Source of the DNA: Bacteroidota bacterium
GTDB taxonomy: Bacteria > Bacteroidota > Bacteroidia > Flavobacteriales > Weeksellaceae
Reading direction: 5' to 3'
Length of the DNA stretch: 64,000 nt
NCBI GenBank assembly: GCA_023458415.1
Contig: JAEWZO010000003.1
Span: forward strand, 1-64,000
The notes under the pieces: generated by a model
Told to the model about the DNA's origin: nothing
Database searches by the model: none
The model's input: the letters and a program-made list of their open reading frames with translations, nothing else
Made by a program: the position numbers and the translations under genes
In this document: positions 42,301 to 50,901 of the stretch, piece by piece
Layout of the letters: every line of letters starts with the position of its first letter
Position numbering within the stretch: position 1 is the first letter of the stretch

Positions 42301-43662
42301 ATGGAAAGTAAGAAAGAATTCTTTTTGGAATGCTATAAATTGGGCATTATTAAATTTGGAAGATTTACCCTGAAAAGCGGTATCGAAAGTCCCTTTTATG
42401 TAGACTTAAGACCATTAGCTTCTGATCCAAAAATCCTGAAACACCTTGCCAATTATCTCCTCGAGATGTTGCCGCTGGATAATTTCGATTTAATCTGCGG
42501 TGTTCCTTATGCAGCGCTTCCGATGGCAACAGCGATGTCGTTGGAAAGCTATATCCCACTGATTATCAAACGCAAAGAAGCCAAGAGTTACGGTACTAAA
42601 AAATTAATTGAAGGAATCTATAAAAAAGGACAGAACTGTCTTTTGGTGGAAGATGTAATTACCTCCGGAAAATCTCTTTTGGAAACTATTCCTGAAATTG
42701 AAAATGAAGGTATTTCTGTTTCGGATATTGTTGTGGTTCTAGACCGTGAACAAGGCGGAAAAGAATTGCTGGAAAGCAAAGGATTTCGGGTTCACACCTT
42801 GTTTACGATTACCGAAGTGTGCAGAATGTTGAAAGAAGAAGGACATTTGACAGATGATGAAGTTACAAGAATTAATGATTTCCTGGCCGGAAATGTGGTG
42901 AAATTTGAAGAAAAAAAGAGACCTTCTTACGAGCAGAAACTTGAAACTCATGACCATTCTGTTGCACAGAAACTCTTACAGATTGCCCTTGAAAAAAAAT
43001 CTAACCTGATTGCTTCTGCAGACGTTCTTACTACTGCAGAACTTTTGGACCTTGCGGAAAAAGTAGGCCCAAACATAGTTGCCCTGAAAACTCACATCGA
43101 TATTATTACCGATTTTGATCCGGATGAAACCATCCTAAAACTGAAAGATATTGCCGCGAAACACAACTTCCTTTTGATGGAAGACCGCAAATTTGCTGAC
43201 ATCGGAAATACTCAGGAACTGCAGTTTTCGTACGGAACTTATAAGATTTCCAACTGGGCAGATTTTGTGACTTCGCAGGTTATCGGAGGATACGAAAGCT
43301 TAGACTGTTTCCGTAATGTAGGTGTTGTTGCCATTATCGGAATGTCTTCCAAAGGAACTTTAACCGACCAGAATTACCGTGAAGAAGCCACTAAAATTGC
43401 AGTTTCTCACCCGAATGTAATTGGTGGTGTTTCTCAAAACCAACTTCCGGAAAATCTTTTGCTTTTTACTCCGGGAGTAAATCTGGCTGACAAAGGTGAC
43501 GGAAAAGGACAGCAATACAATACGCCTGAACATGTTTTCAAAAATCTGCAAACTGATTTTATCATTGTTGGCCGTGGAATTTACAAAGCCGACAATCCGG
43601 AACAAGCCTCGCTGAATTACAAAATTGCCGGCTGGAACGCTTACGAAAACTCCCTGAACTAA
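42301..43662 (+). CDS. Bifunctional UMP synthase (OPRT-OMP decarboxylase fusion)
   Basis: One 453-residue chain combines the last two steps of UMP synthesis. Residues 1-200 are orotate phosphoribosyltransferase, with the PRPP motif LLVEDVITSGKS (114-125). Residues about 205-453 are OMP decarboxylase of the eukaryotic type: KTHIDIITDF and EDRKFADIGNT (294-304) give the catalytic Asp295, Lys297 and Asp300 and read much like yeast Ura3. The OPRT-first order is that of animal and plant UMPS. Bacterial pyrE and pyrF are normally separate. No frameshift or linker breakdown is seen. Confidence 0.93.
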   Translation: MESKKEFFLECYKLGIIKFGRFTLKSGIESPFYVDLRPLASDPKILKHLANYLLEMLPLDNFDLICGVPYAALPMATAMSLESYIPLIIKRKEAKSYGTKKLIEGIYKKGQNCLLVEDVITSGKSLLETIPEIENEGISVSDIVVVLDREQGGKELLESKGFRVHTLFTITEVCRMLKEEGHLTDDEVTRINDFLAGNVVKFEEKKRPSYEQKLETHDHSVAQKLLQIALEKKSNLIASADVLTTAELLDLAEKVGPNIVALKTHIDIITDFDPDETILKLKDIAAKHNFLLMEDRKFADIGNTQELQFSYGTYKISNWADFVTSQVIGGYESLDCFRNVGVVAIIGMSSKGTLTDQNYREEATKIAVSHPNVIGGVSQNQLPENLLLFTPGVNLADKGDGKGQQYNTPEHVFKNLQTDFIIVGRGIYKADNPEQASLNYKIAGWNAYENSLN

Positions 43663-43689
43663 AGGATAACGAAAAATTCTTACTGAAAT

Positions 43690-44601
43690 TTGTCCAATTT
43701 AATCCTTCTTTTTCTCTGCCTTATTTTAGGCGTGGTTCTAAGAAAAACGAAACTTTTTCCGGAGGATGGACATTTGGCGCTGAACTCGTTCGTCATCAAC
43801 ATTTCGCTTTCGGCGCTTGCGCTATTTTACATTCCGAAGATTAATCTGGATGCATCGGTAATTTTTCCGGTTTCCATAGCTTGGATGAATATCGGTTTAG
43901 CTTGGCTGTTTTTTCATTTCCTGGGCAAAAAACTGGGATGGAGCAATGCGTTAATCGGTGCTGTAATTATGTGTGCTGGTTTCGGAAACACTTCATTTGT
44001 TGGAATTCCCGTTATACATGCACTTTACGGCGAAGAAGGAATAAAAACGGTAATACTTGTTGACCAACCCGGAAGTTTCGTTGCACTTTCAACAGCAGGT
44101 ATAGCGGTCGCGAATTTCTACTCAGGACAGCATAGTTCGACACTTAATATTCTAAAAAAAATCATTAGATTTCCACCATTTCTGGCTTTATCTCTGGCGG
44201 TTCTTCTCAATATTTTTCAGATTCAAATACATGAAGAACTGGATTTAGTGCTCAGCAAATTGGGGGCAACCACAGTTCCGCTTGCTTTAGTTTCGGTAGG
44301 AAGTCAGTTGAGAATGGAAAAACCAAGAAAATACTCTAAACCGCTTTTGCTCGGACTTCTTTTCAAGCTGATTTTATTTCCGTTGATTATTTTTCTACTG
44401 TATTTTATTCTGCTGAAGCAAAGTGGCGACACAGTGGAAATTTCTCTGATGGAAGCAGCTATGGCTCCGATGATTACTGCGGCGATTATCGCCTCTGCAC
44501 ATAACCTTGAGCCCAAACTCTGCAATCTTTTTATTGGGATTGGAATTCCTGTTTCGTTTATTACACTGATGATTTGGTACGGAGTTCTGAACTACTTTTA
44601 G
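43690..44601 (+). CDS. AEC family transporter
   Basis: The 303-residue protein has ten transmembrane helices in two inverted sets of five and matches the auxin efflux carrier (AEC) family, which in bacteria includes malate/malonate exporters. Landmarks are the N-terminal LGVVLRKTKLFPEDGHLALNSFVINISLSAL and the central CAGFGNTSFVGIPVI (about 96-110) with the conserved N/G. The start is a TTG 27 bp after the UMP synthase stop, so it may be cotranscribed. Substrate unknown. Confidence 0.83.
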   Translation: MSNLILLFLCLILGVVLRKTKLFPEDGHLALNSFVINISLSALALFYIPKINLDASVIFPVSIAWMNIGLAWLFFHFLGKKLGWSNALIGAVIMCAGFGNTSFVGIPVIHALYGEEGIKTVILVDQPGSFVALSTAGIAVANFYSGQHSSTLNILKKIIRFPPFLALSLAVLLNIFQIQIHEELDLVLSKLGATTVPLALVSVGSQLRMEKPRKYSKPLLLGLLFKLILFPLIIFLLYFILLKQSGDTVEISLMEAAMAPMITAAIIASAHNLEPKLCNLFIGIGIPVSFITLMIWYGVLNYF

Positions 44602-44638
44602 ACTTCAACTAAAGATTTAGTTTTTAGAAATCAATCAA

Positions 44639-44685
44639 TTCTTATCCTACATCAATGCGCAGCAATTCTGTGTGCTGTACTTTTG
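44639..44685 (+). promoter_or_regulatory. Shared regulatory element and promoter, copy 1 (FrnE-like gene)
   Basis: TTCTTATCCTACATCAATGC at 44639-44658 is followed 19 bp later by the -7 element TACTTTTG (44678-44685). The identical 20-mer occurs at 45422-45441 at the same distance from the -7 of the YceI gene. It covers the usual -33 position, which lacks a TTG, as expected for activator-dependent promoters. Confidence 0.65.
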
Positions 44686-44716
44686 TATCATTAAAACAAT
44701 CAAAAAAAATATAGAT

Positions 44717-45418
44717 ATGAAAGTAGATATTTTCAGTGACATCAGATGTCCGTTTTGCTATGTAGGCAAGAAAAAGTTTGAAATGGCTTTGGAAAAATTT
44801 TCCAACAACAAAGATATTGAAGTAAACTGGCACAGTTTCCAGCTGGATCCAACTCTGAAAACACAGCCGGAAAAAGATCCGTTCGAATTTTTCTCAGAAT
44901 CTAAAGGTGTTTCTGAATCTCAGGCAAGAATGATGCACGGTCACGCAGCAGCGGCCGGGAAAGAAGCAGGAATTGAATTCAACTTCGACAACCAGATCGT
45001 AGCCAATTCTTACAAAGCACATTTGATGATTCAACTGGCAAAAACAAAAGGTTTAGCCAACGAAATGGAAGAAGAACTTTTCAAAGCTCAACTGGTGAAC
45101 GCACAAAACATCGACGATGAAGCAACTCTTATCGAGCTGGGAAAAAACATCGGGATTTCTGAAGATGAAGTAAAAAACGCTCTCACTTCCGACGAAATGA
45201 AACATGCAGTTTCTCAGGACGAACTTTTGGCGAGAAATATTGGTGTTAGAGCCGTTCCGTTCTTCATCTTTAATGATAAATATGCGGTTTCCGGAGCGCA
45301 GCAACCAGAAGTTTTTTCTGAAGTTCTACAAAAATCTTGGGAAGAATTTTCTGCAGGCGACAACGGACTTCAGATTATCGAAGGACAAAGTTGTGATGTA
45401 AATGGAAACTGCAACTAA
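44717..45418 (+). CDS. DsbA-family oxidoreductase, FrnE-like
   Basis: A 233-residue DsbA/2-hydroxychromene isomerase-like protein of the FrnE group. The redox motif CPFC is in SDIRCPFCYVGKKKF (about 8-22), followed by a helical insert and the cis-Pro loop VRAVPFFIFNDKYAVSGAQ (about 178-196). There is no signal peptide, so it works in the cytoplasm, where FrnE proteins act in disulfide handling under oxidative stress. A C-terminal Cys pair (SCDVNGNC) is notable. ATG 44717 is chosen because the region before it contains the promoter. Confidence 0.88.
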   Translation: MKVDIFSDIRCPFCYVGKKKFEMALEKFSNNKDIEVNWHSFQLDPTLKTQPEKDPFEFFSESKGVSESQARMMHGHAAAAGKEAGIEFNFDNQIVANSYKAHLMIQLAKTKGLANEMEEELFKAQLVNAQNIDDEATLIELGKNIGISEDEVKNALTSDEMKHAVSQDELLARNIGVRAVPFFIFNDKYAVSGAQQPEVFSEVLQKSWEEFSAGDNGLQIIEGQSCDVNGNCN

Positions 45419-45421
45419 GTT

Positions 45422-45468
45422 TTCTTATCCTACATCAATGCAGCCTTTACAAAGGCGGCTTACCTTTG
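45422..45468 (+). promoter_or_regulatory. Shared regulatory element and promoter, copy 2 (YceI gene)
   Basis: The 20-mer at 45422-45441 is identical to the one at 44639-44658, and the -7 element TACCTTTG (45461-45468) again starts 20 bp after its last base. The conserved spacing on one face of the helix supports a common activator and coregulation of the two neighbouring genes. Confidence 0.65.
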
Positions 45469-45507
45469 TCACAGTAAAAAATTAAACAAAAAATAAAATT
45501 TATGATT

Positions 45508-46080
45508 ATGAAAAAGTTTCTTTCTTTAATGGCAGTTGTACTTCTTACAATGAGTACGTTCGCACAGAAAACTTTAGTTTCCGATCCGTTTCACTCAAGA
45601 ATTGAATTCAATGTAATTCACCTGGGAATTTCTGATATTACCGGAAATTTTGATAAAGCAGACTTAACCATTAATGCTGATGAAAAAAATTTCGCTAACT
45701 CTACTCTTTCTTTTGAAGTTGACGTACACTCCATCAACACGCACGTTGAACCAAGAGACAACCACTTAAGAAGTGCAGATTTCTTTGATGTTGCAAATCA
45801 TCCGAAAATGACCTTCAAAAGCACATCGCTTAAAAGAACTAAGAAAAACTATTACAAAGTAAACGGTAATCTAACCATGCACGGCGTAACAAAACCGGTT
45901 GAAGTAACTTTAATTTACAGAGGTTCTACTGTAAATCAGCAAAGCAAGAAAACCACTCACGGTTATCAGGTTTTGGGTACTTTGAAAAGATCAGATTTCA
46001 ACGTAGGTCCGAGTTTCCCTGAAGCGATGATCAGCGACTTGATCAGAATTAAAGGTAACTTCGAGCTTATCGAACAATAA
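45508..46080 (+). CDS. YceI family periplasmic protein
   Basis: The 190-residue product has a signal peptide (about 1-20, ending STFA before Gln) and a YceI lipocalin-like barrel. Signature segments are DPFHSRIEFNVIHLGISDITGNF, DNHLRSADFFDVANHPKMTF and GNLTMHGVTKPVEV. YceI proteins bind long isoprenoid lipids and respond to stress or high pH in other bacteria. ATG 45508 gives the best signal peptide; an ATG two codons earlier is possible. Followed by a terminator. Confidence 0.9.
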   Translation: MKKFLSLMAVVLLTMSTFAQKTLVSDPFHSRIEFNVIHLGISDITGNFDKADLTINADEKNFANSTLSFEVDVHSINTHVEPRDNHLRSADFFDVANHPKMTFKSTSLKRTKKNYYKVNGNLTMHGVTKPVEVTLIYRGSTVNQQSKKTTHGYQVLGTLKRSDFNVGPSFPEAMISDLIRIKGNFELIEQ

Positions 46081-46103
46081 TCCAACTAAACATTTATGTT
46101 TCC

Positions 46104-46137
46104 AACTGCAGTTGCTATTCAGCGGCTGCAGTTTTTT
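46104..46137 (+). terminator. Terminator of the YceI gene
   Basis: AACTGCAG (46104-46111) pairs with CTGCAGTT (46126-46133) around a 14-nt loop, followed by a T tract. It overlaps the last codons of the convergent DUF4846 gene. Confidence 0.7.
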
Positions 46138-46993
46138 CTTTCACCAATGCATGAAATCTTTTGATGACCGTTGGTTTGAAAAGATATTTTGCCGTTATCG
46201 TTTGGCTGCGGTTCACATCCAGTTCGTACCATGGCGAAAATTTCTTGTTGGTAGGATTTTTTAAAATATGAATGTCTTGTGCGGGCATGAAACTTTCAGC
46301 GAGCAGATAAACTTTTTTACCAATTCGGTTTTTGGCGACACCAACAATAAAAACTGAATGTCCAGGACTTCCAGGATTAATCAAAAAATCTCCCGTTTGA
46401 ATTTTGTTATTATTGGTAATTTTCACGCCTTCCCGATCCAATGAAATTGTTCCTGCATAATTGAATACAAGATTCAGATATTTTCTGAAATTCTGGTAAG
46501 AATCATCAAACTTTGCGGTTTTGTGAAACTTTACGCGGTCTTTCACTTCCGTTGTACGTACTCCGTTTTTGAAATCGTTCCAAGACATAAACTGTCCGCT
46601 CGTAAAGTGAAATCCAATTTCGTCATACCGTTTTTGTCCCCACAAATATTCTGCATAAAGTCTCATCCACGCATCTGCGCACTGTTGCAAATCTTTTTCA
46701 CCCACATCAATTTTGAGGATTGCGAGATGATTATGCTGTCTCGGCAACGGAACTCCTTTATAATCCCGAATAGGAAATCCCGGCGGATGCAGCGGGAAAT
46801 TCACCAAAAAATCTCCAAAACTTCCCGGTTCTTCTTTCACCCAGGTAAAACCCGGCGGCGGCGTAAACCTCGTTCTGATCGTGCTTTTACTCTCATCAAT
46901 AACAAGCGGCTTCACTGTTTCGGTGACCTGTGCAAAAAATAAATCACAGAAAAACAGGGCGAAAAAAAATAGTATTGCGGAGCGAAGTCTCAA
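46115..46993 (-). CDS. Secreted DUF4846 protein
   Basis: A 292-residue protein with a signal peptide (about 1-21, ending LFFA before Gln). The mature part matches DUF4846: RFTPPPGFTWVKEEPGSFGDFL, the conserved LPRQHNHLAILKIDVG, and DQCADAWMRLYAEYLWGQKRYDEI-type sequence (here LQQCADAWMRLYAEYLWGQ). No catalytic motif is evident and the function is unknown. It ends against the YceI terminator and diverges from the M1-like gene. Confidence 0.85.
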   Translation of the reverse strand: MRLRSAILFFFALFFCDLFFAQVTETVKPLVIDESKSTIRTRFTPPPGFTWVKEEPGSFGDFLVNFPLHPPGFPIRDYKGVPLPRQHNHLAILKIDVGEKDLQQCADAWMRLYAEYLWGQKRYDEIGFHFTSGQFMSWNDFKNGVRTTEVKDRVKFHKTAKFDDSYQNFRKYLNLVFNYAGTISLDREGVKITNNNKIQTGDFLINPGSPGHSVFIVGVAKNRIGKKVYLLAESFMPAQDIHILKNPTNKKFSPWYELDVNRSQTITAKYLFKPTVIKRFHALVKEKTAAAE

Positions 46994-47083
46994 TTCATTG
47001 TTCTTTCCTCAAAAATACTTGTTTATTTCTGAAGGGAACGAATTTTCTTTCGCTACACACCAATCTTTTTTCTAAAACATCGT

Positions 47084-47091
47084 TATCTTTG
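47084..47091 (+). promoter_or_regulatory. -7 promoter element of the M1-like gene
   Basis: TATCTTTG matches TAnnTTTG; the ATG at 47100 follows after 8 bases, leaving a very short leader. Confidence 0.5.
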
Positions 47092-47099
47092 AAGTCTTT

Positions 47100-49925
47100 A
47101 TGAAACTGAAGGAAATATTTTTGTGCACGGTTGGTTTGGTGGTTTTTGTTGAGGGTTCTGCACAGCAAGACAGCATTACCGTACACGCAAAAATAGCTTC
47201 CGACAAAAAAAACATCGCGGTTTCACAGGAAATTCTTTACCACAATCCGCTGGAGAAAGATATGGACACGCTGAAAATTCTCAACTGGATTTCTGCGTAC
47301 AAAAACCGAAATACCTCTCTCCTTTTCAGAAAACTTGAAGACCGTAAGAACGATTTATATTTTGCCGAACCCAATGAACTAGGAAAACTTTACGATTTGC
47401 AGCTTACTGTAAACGATTCTGTGATCACCAACATCAATCCGGAAGATGAAAATTTCTTTATCCCACTTTCAAAATCGATTCCGAAAGGTAAAGCGGTAAA
47501 AATTAACCTCAACTATTCGCTGCAACTTCCCGATTCAAAATTTACCGGTTATGGAAGCAACGGTGAAAAAGTGGCTCTGAAATATTTTTTTCCTGTAACA
47601 GACAGCTTTGAAACTGATCCTCAGAAAGGTAAAGATTATATTGATATTGAGGAAAACCAAAACATCGGAAATTACTGGAATGTACTTCTGGAAACAGATT
47701 TTCCCGCCTCGATTGAAAGTAACTTGGAGAAAATTTCTGAAAATCAGTTTAGTGGAACTGCAACCAAAGATCCGGAGTTCATTATTTCAGATCTTTTTTA
47801 TCAGAAACGTTCTTTCTGGATTGAAGACCGGGAAACAGAAATTGTTTTTGGCTACCCTGTTAAACCTGAAGAATTACAGCGTCTGGAATTCTTCATTCCG
47901 TTGCAGCTCAATTTTATTAAATACAAAACCGGCTACCTTCCCGAGAAAATTTTCATTTCAGAAAAATTCAGAAAAAGTGAAGATTTTGTGGGCATTTCTG
48001 ACATCAGCTTTTGGAAATTCAATTTTCAAATGTTCACAGATATGCAGAAAACGGATCTTCATTATTTCAGCATACTGTCCAAGAACATACTTCAGCAAGC
48101 AGCACAACACCATAGAAAATCGGATCATTGGTTAATCAACGGATTAAAAACTTATCTGGAAATTCAGTATCTGGACAGGTTTTACAAAAATGAAAAACTT
48201 TTAGGAAAGCTTCCGGAAAATGCCAATATTTTTGGAATAAAACCGCTGAAGTTTTTTCACGCCGCAGATCTTGAACTGAAAGAACGTTACGGACTTGCGT
48301 ATCAATACATTATGACCCAAAATCTTGACCAGAAAATTGGTGAAGATTTCGATATGCTGAGTAATTTCAACGCGATGGCGATAAGTCATTTTGAAATGGG
48401 AAGTATTTTCGATTTTATTTCGCAGAAAATGGGCGTGGAAAAATTTGATGATTACATCCGGAATTACCTAAAAAACAACGATGGCGAAAACATCAACAGA
48501 AAGGAATTTCTGGACGGATTAAGTGTGGCTTCAGGCTATTCGTCGGATTTTATTGAAGAATTCATCGAAAGAAAAAACCGGGTGAATTTCAAGATGAAGC
48601 GTTACGAGAAAGAAGACGATCACTATCATGTAAAAATTAAGAAAAATACACTGCAGGAAATTCCCTTCCGGATTCAAACGATTGATGAAGATGAAGGTAA
48701 AAAAACCTATTGGTTTGATACTGATAAATCCACCGAAACCAAAACCTACAATATTCCGCAAGCCGACGCCGAGAAGATTGTAGTGAACGACGGTTACATT
48801 CTTCCGGAGAAAAACTTCCGCGACAATTACCGCTACACACAGGGACTTTTTTCAAACATGAAGAAGCCCAAACTGAAACTTTTCAAAGACATTCCGAATC
48901 CGGAATACAACGAAATTTATCTAAATCCGAGATTCAGTTTTAATGCGTATGACAAAGTTTTGGCCGGATTAAACTTTAAAAACTCTTCACTTTTTGAGCA
49001 GAATTTTGAATATTCCATAACGCCTTATTTCAGTACAGGAACAGGAAAGCTCACCGGATCGGGCGCTGTTACTTATCGTTTTATGCCGGCGGAAAGTTTT
49101 TTCAGAAGTCTGCAGTTGGGAGTTTCAGGATCGTATTTCCATTACGATTACGATTTGAAATACCGTAAGTTTTCAGCATTTGCAGGAATTAATTTCACTA
49201 AAAATCCGAGGAGCGACATTGGCAGAAGTTTCAGTTTTTCGTATAATTTCTTCGATAAAGACCTGAATCCGCAAATGCTGGAAAACAACGAGTATCAAAA
49301 ATACAACCTCTGGAATATTGGCTACGGCTACGCAGACAACCGCATCATCCACGAAAAATATGTAAGCGGAAACCTGCAGTGGATGGAGGATTTTGCAAAA
49401 ATTTCGGCAGATGCATTTTACCGCTGGGAATTTGCTAAGGACAAAAAAATAAGCTTCCGTTTCTTCGGCGGATATTTCCTGAGCAACAACACAAAAAATA
49501 ACCTTTTTGATTTTGGAATTTCAAGGGTTTCCAATTATGCGTTTTCGTATGGTTTGCTTGGGCAGAGCGCTACTTCAGGACTGCTTTCACAGCAGCTGAT
49601 ACTGGCAGAAGGCGGTTTTAAATCTTTCATAGGAAATACGGCCAACCAGTGGATTACGGCTTTCAATGTTGATTCGCACGTGTGGAAATGGTTTAATGTA
49701 TATGCAGATGCCGGCATGTACAAAAGCAAACATCAGCCTGCGGATTTCATTTGGGATTCCGGCGTAAAGGTGAAGGTAATCCCGGATTTTCTGGAAGTTT
49801 ATTTCCCAATCCAAAGTTCGCTAGGTTTCGAACCTGCTTTTAAAGATTACGGCAAAAGAATCCGATTTACTTTGGTGCTTAACTTCTCGGCAGTAACCAG
49901 CTATTTCCGGCGAGGCTGGTTTTAG
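47100..49925 (+). CDS. M1-peptidase-like protein lacking catalytic residues, with C-terminal barrel
   Basis: The 941-residue product begins with a signal peptide (about 1-21). The N-terminal 260 residues resemble the beta domain of M1 aminopeptidases. Around residues 328-356 the sequence runs ILQQAAQHHRKSDHWLINGL then KTYLE, positioned like the HExxH...NEGFATYLE zinc site but with the zinc ligands and catalytic Glu replaced. From about 620 to the end it has alternating strands and aromatic residues typical of an outer-membrane beta-barrel. It is probably a non-enzymatic surface or assembly protein. The relation to M1 is by pattern only and would need a profile search. Confidence 0.65.
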   Translation: MKLKEIFLCTVGLVVFVEGSAQQDSITVHAKIASDKKNIAVSQEILYHNPLEKDMDTLKILNWISAYKNRNTSLLFRKLEDRKNDLYFAEPNELGKLYDLQLTVNDSVITNINPEDENFFIPLSKSIPKGKAVKINLNYSLQLPDSKFTGYGSNGEKVALKYFFPVTDSFETDPQKGKDYIDIEENQNIGNYWNVLLETDFPASIESNLEKISENQFSGTATKDPEFIISDLFYQKRSFWIEDRETEIVFGYPVKPEELQRLEFFIPLQLNFIKYKTGYLPEKIFISEKFRKSEDFVGISDISFWKFNFQMFTDMQKTDLHYFSILSKNILQQAAQHHRKSDHWLINGLKTYLEIQYLDRFYKNEKLLGKLPENANIFGIKPLKFFHAADLELKERYGLAYQYIMTQNLDQKIGEDFDMLSNFNAMAISHFEMGSIFDFISQKMGVEKFDDYIRNYLKNNDGENINRKEFLDGLSVASGYSSDFIEEFIERKNRVNFKMKRYEKEDDHYHVKIKKNTLQEIPFRIQTIDEDEGKKTYWFDTDKSTETKTYNIPQADAEKIVVNDGYILPEKNFRDNYRYTQGLFSNMKKPKLKLFKDIPNPEYNEIYLNPRFSFNAYDKVLAGLNFKNSSLFEQNFEYSITPYFSTGTGKLTGSGAVTYRFMPAESFFRSLQLGVSGSYFHYDYDLKYRKFSAFAGINFTKNPRSDIGRSFSFSYNFFDKDLNPQMLENNEYQKYNLWNIGYGYADNRIIHEKYVSGNLQWMEDFAKISADAFYRWEFAKDKKISFRFFGGYFLSNNTKNNLFDFGISRVSNYAFSYGLLGQSATSGLLSQQLILAEGGFKSFIGNTANQWITAFNVDSHVWKWFNVYADAGMYKSKHQPADFIWDSGVKVKVIPDFLEVYFPIQSSLGFEPAFKDYGKRIRFTLVLNFSAVTSYFRRGWF

Positions 49926-49933
49926 AAAACAAA

Positions 49934-49955
49934 AATGCCGCATTTCTGCGGCATT
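49934..49955. terminator. Bidirectional terminator between convergent genes
   Basis: AATGCCGCA (49934-49942) pairs perfectly with TGCGGCATT (49947-49955) around TTTC, with A residues on the left and T residues on the right, so it can serve both the M1-like gene and the convergent T9SS cargo gene. Confidence 0.85.
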
Positions 49956-49976
49956 GTTTATCTGAATAATTCTAAA

Positions 49977-50753
49977 TTATTTCTTGATAATTTTTCTGCT
50001 GATTTTAGCAGCTCCGTTGTCAACAGTTACAATGTAAGCACCTTTTACCAAAGAAGAAGTGTTTACAGACTGTCCGTTTTCAACTCTGTTGGAGCTTACC
50101 AACTTACCGTCTACAGAATAAATGTTTACTGTAGATTTTGAAGGAAGAACCAGTTTCAGTTCGTTACCTACCACAGTATTCATTTTTACTTGCTTGTCGA
50201 AGTCATTCACATTAACAACAGACATTGTCGCTTTGTCGTAGAACATGATGTCATCAAAAAGAACAGCACCGCCTCCGGTACCACCTTCAGGATAAACTCT
50301 AAGACCGGCTCTTGCTACAGTTGCTCCTGCATTTGGCATCGCTTCCAGTGAAAAGAATACCCACTCCGGAGAGTCAACTGAATAATCTGCCATTTGCATT
50401 GGATTGGCTCCCGTATCAGCCGATGCAGTTCTGAACTGATTCCACGCTCTGAATCTAGCATTTGGAGCGTTGTCCAGATACCATCCTGAAAAAACATAAG
50501 TTTTAGTTACATCAACAGGGATATCAGTTGTTGGGCTGATTGTTCTGTTTCCTGAATCCGGTGCAGTTAATGCTGCGGAAAAAGCACCACTATGTGCAGT
50601 TGTTGATTGTGTGATAGTAGTACTGTTTGGAATAAACCACTCTGTAGGTTTTCCATCTGCCCAAGTTTCAAAACCAGGGTTTGGTACTAAGTTCGTTTGC
50701 GCAGAAAGCATTGCCCCTGCAGAAACACCTAAAATTGTAAAGATTTTTTTCAT
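49977..50753 (-). CDS. T9SS cargo protein with carbohydrate-binding-like domain
   Basis: The 258-residue protein has a signal peptide (about 1-18, ending MLSA before Gln), a jelly-roll domain resembling CBM4/9 modules (NLVPNPGFETWADGKPTEW to FDDIMFYD, about 20-170), and a C-terminal type A sorting domain ending KGAYIVTVDNGAAKISRKII. It should be exported by the type IX system and anchored or released at the surface. ATG 50753 is chosen because it starts the signal peptide. A second cargo gene with a near-identical C-terminal tail lies immediately upstream. Confidence 0.87.
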   Translation of the reverse strand: MKKIFTILGVSAGAMLSAQTNLVPNPGFETWADGKPTEWFIPNSTTITQSTTAHSGAFSAALTAPDSGNRTISPTTDIPVDVTKTYVFSGWYLDNAPNARFRAWNQFRTASADTGANPMQMADYSVDSPEWVFFSLEAMPNAGATVARAGLRVYPEGGTGGGAVLFDDIMFYDKATMSVVNVNDFDKQVKMNTVVGNELKLVLPSKSTVNIYSVDGKLVSSNRVENGQSVNTSSLVKGAYIVTVDNGAAKISRKIIKK

Positions 50754-50792
50754 AATATTGACATTTAAATAGTTATCCATTAATTGGGAGCA

Positions 50793-50800
50793 CAAAGTTA
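50793..50800 (-). promoter_or_regulatory. -7 promoter element of the first T9SS cargo gene
   Basis: The minus strand reads TAACTTTG, 39 bp before the ATG at 50753. Confidence 0.5.
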
Positions 50801-50872
50801 AAACTTTTTTGGTTAGAAACTGAATCTCAATTGTGAATAAATGTTAACATATAAAAATCACTGTAAATTATG

Positions 50873-50894
50873 AAACCTGCTTTAAAGCAGGCTT
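50873..50894 (-). terminator. Terminator of the second T9SS cargo gene
   Basis: The 16-bp palindrome CCTGCTTTAAAGCAGG (50876-50891) can be extended by A-T pairs and is followed on the minus strand by a short T run. The T tract is weak. Confidence 0.6.
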
Positions 50895-50901
50895 CTTAAA
50901 A

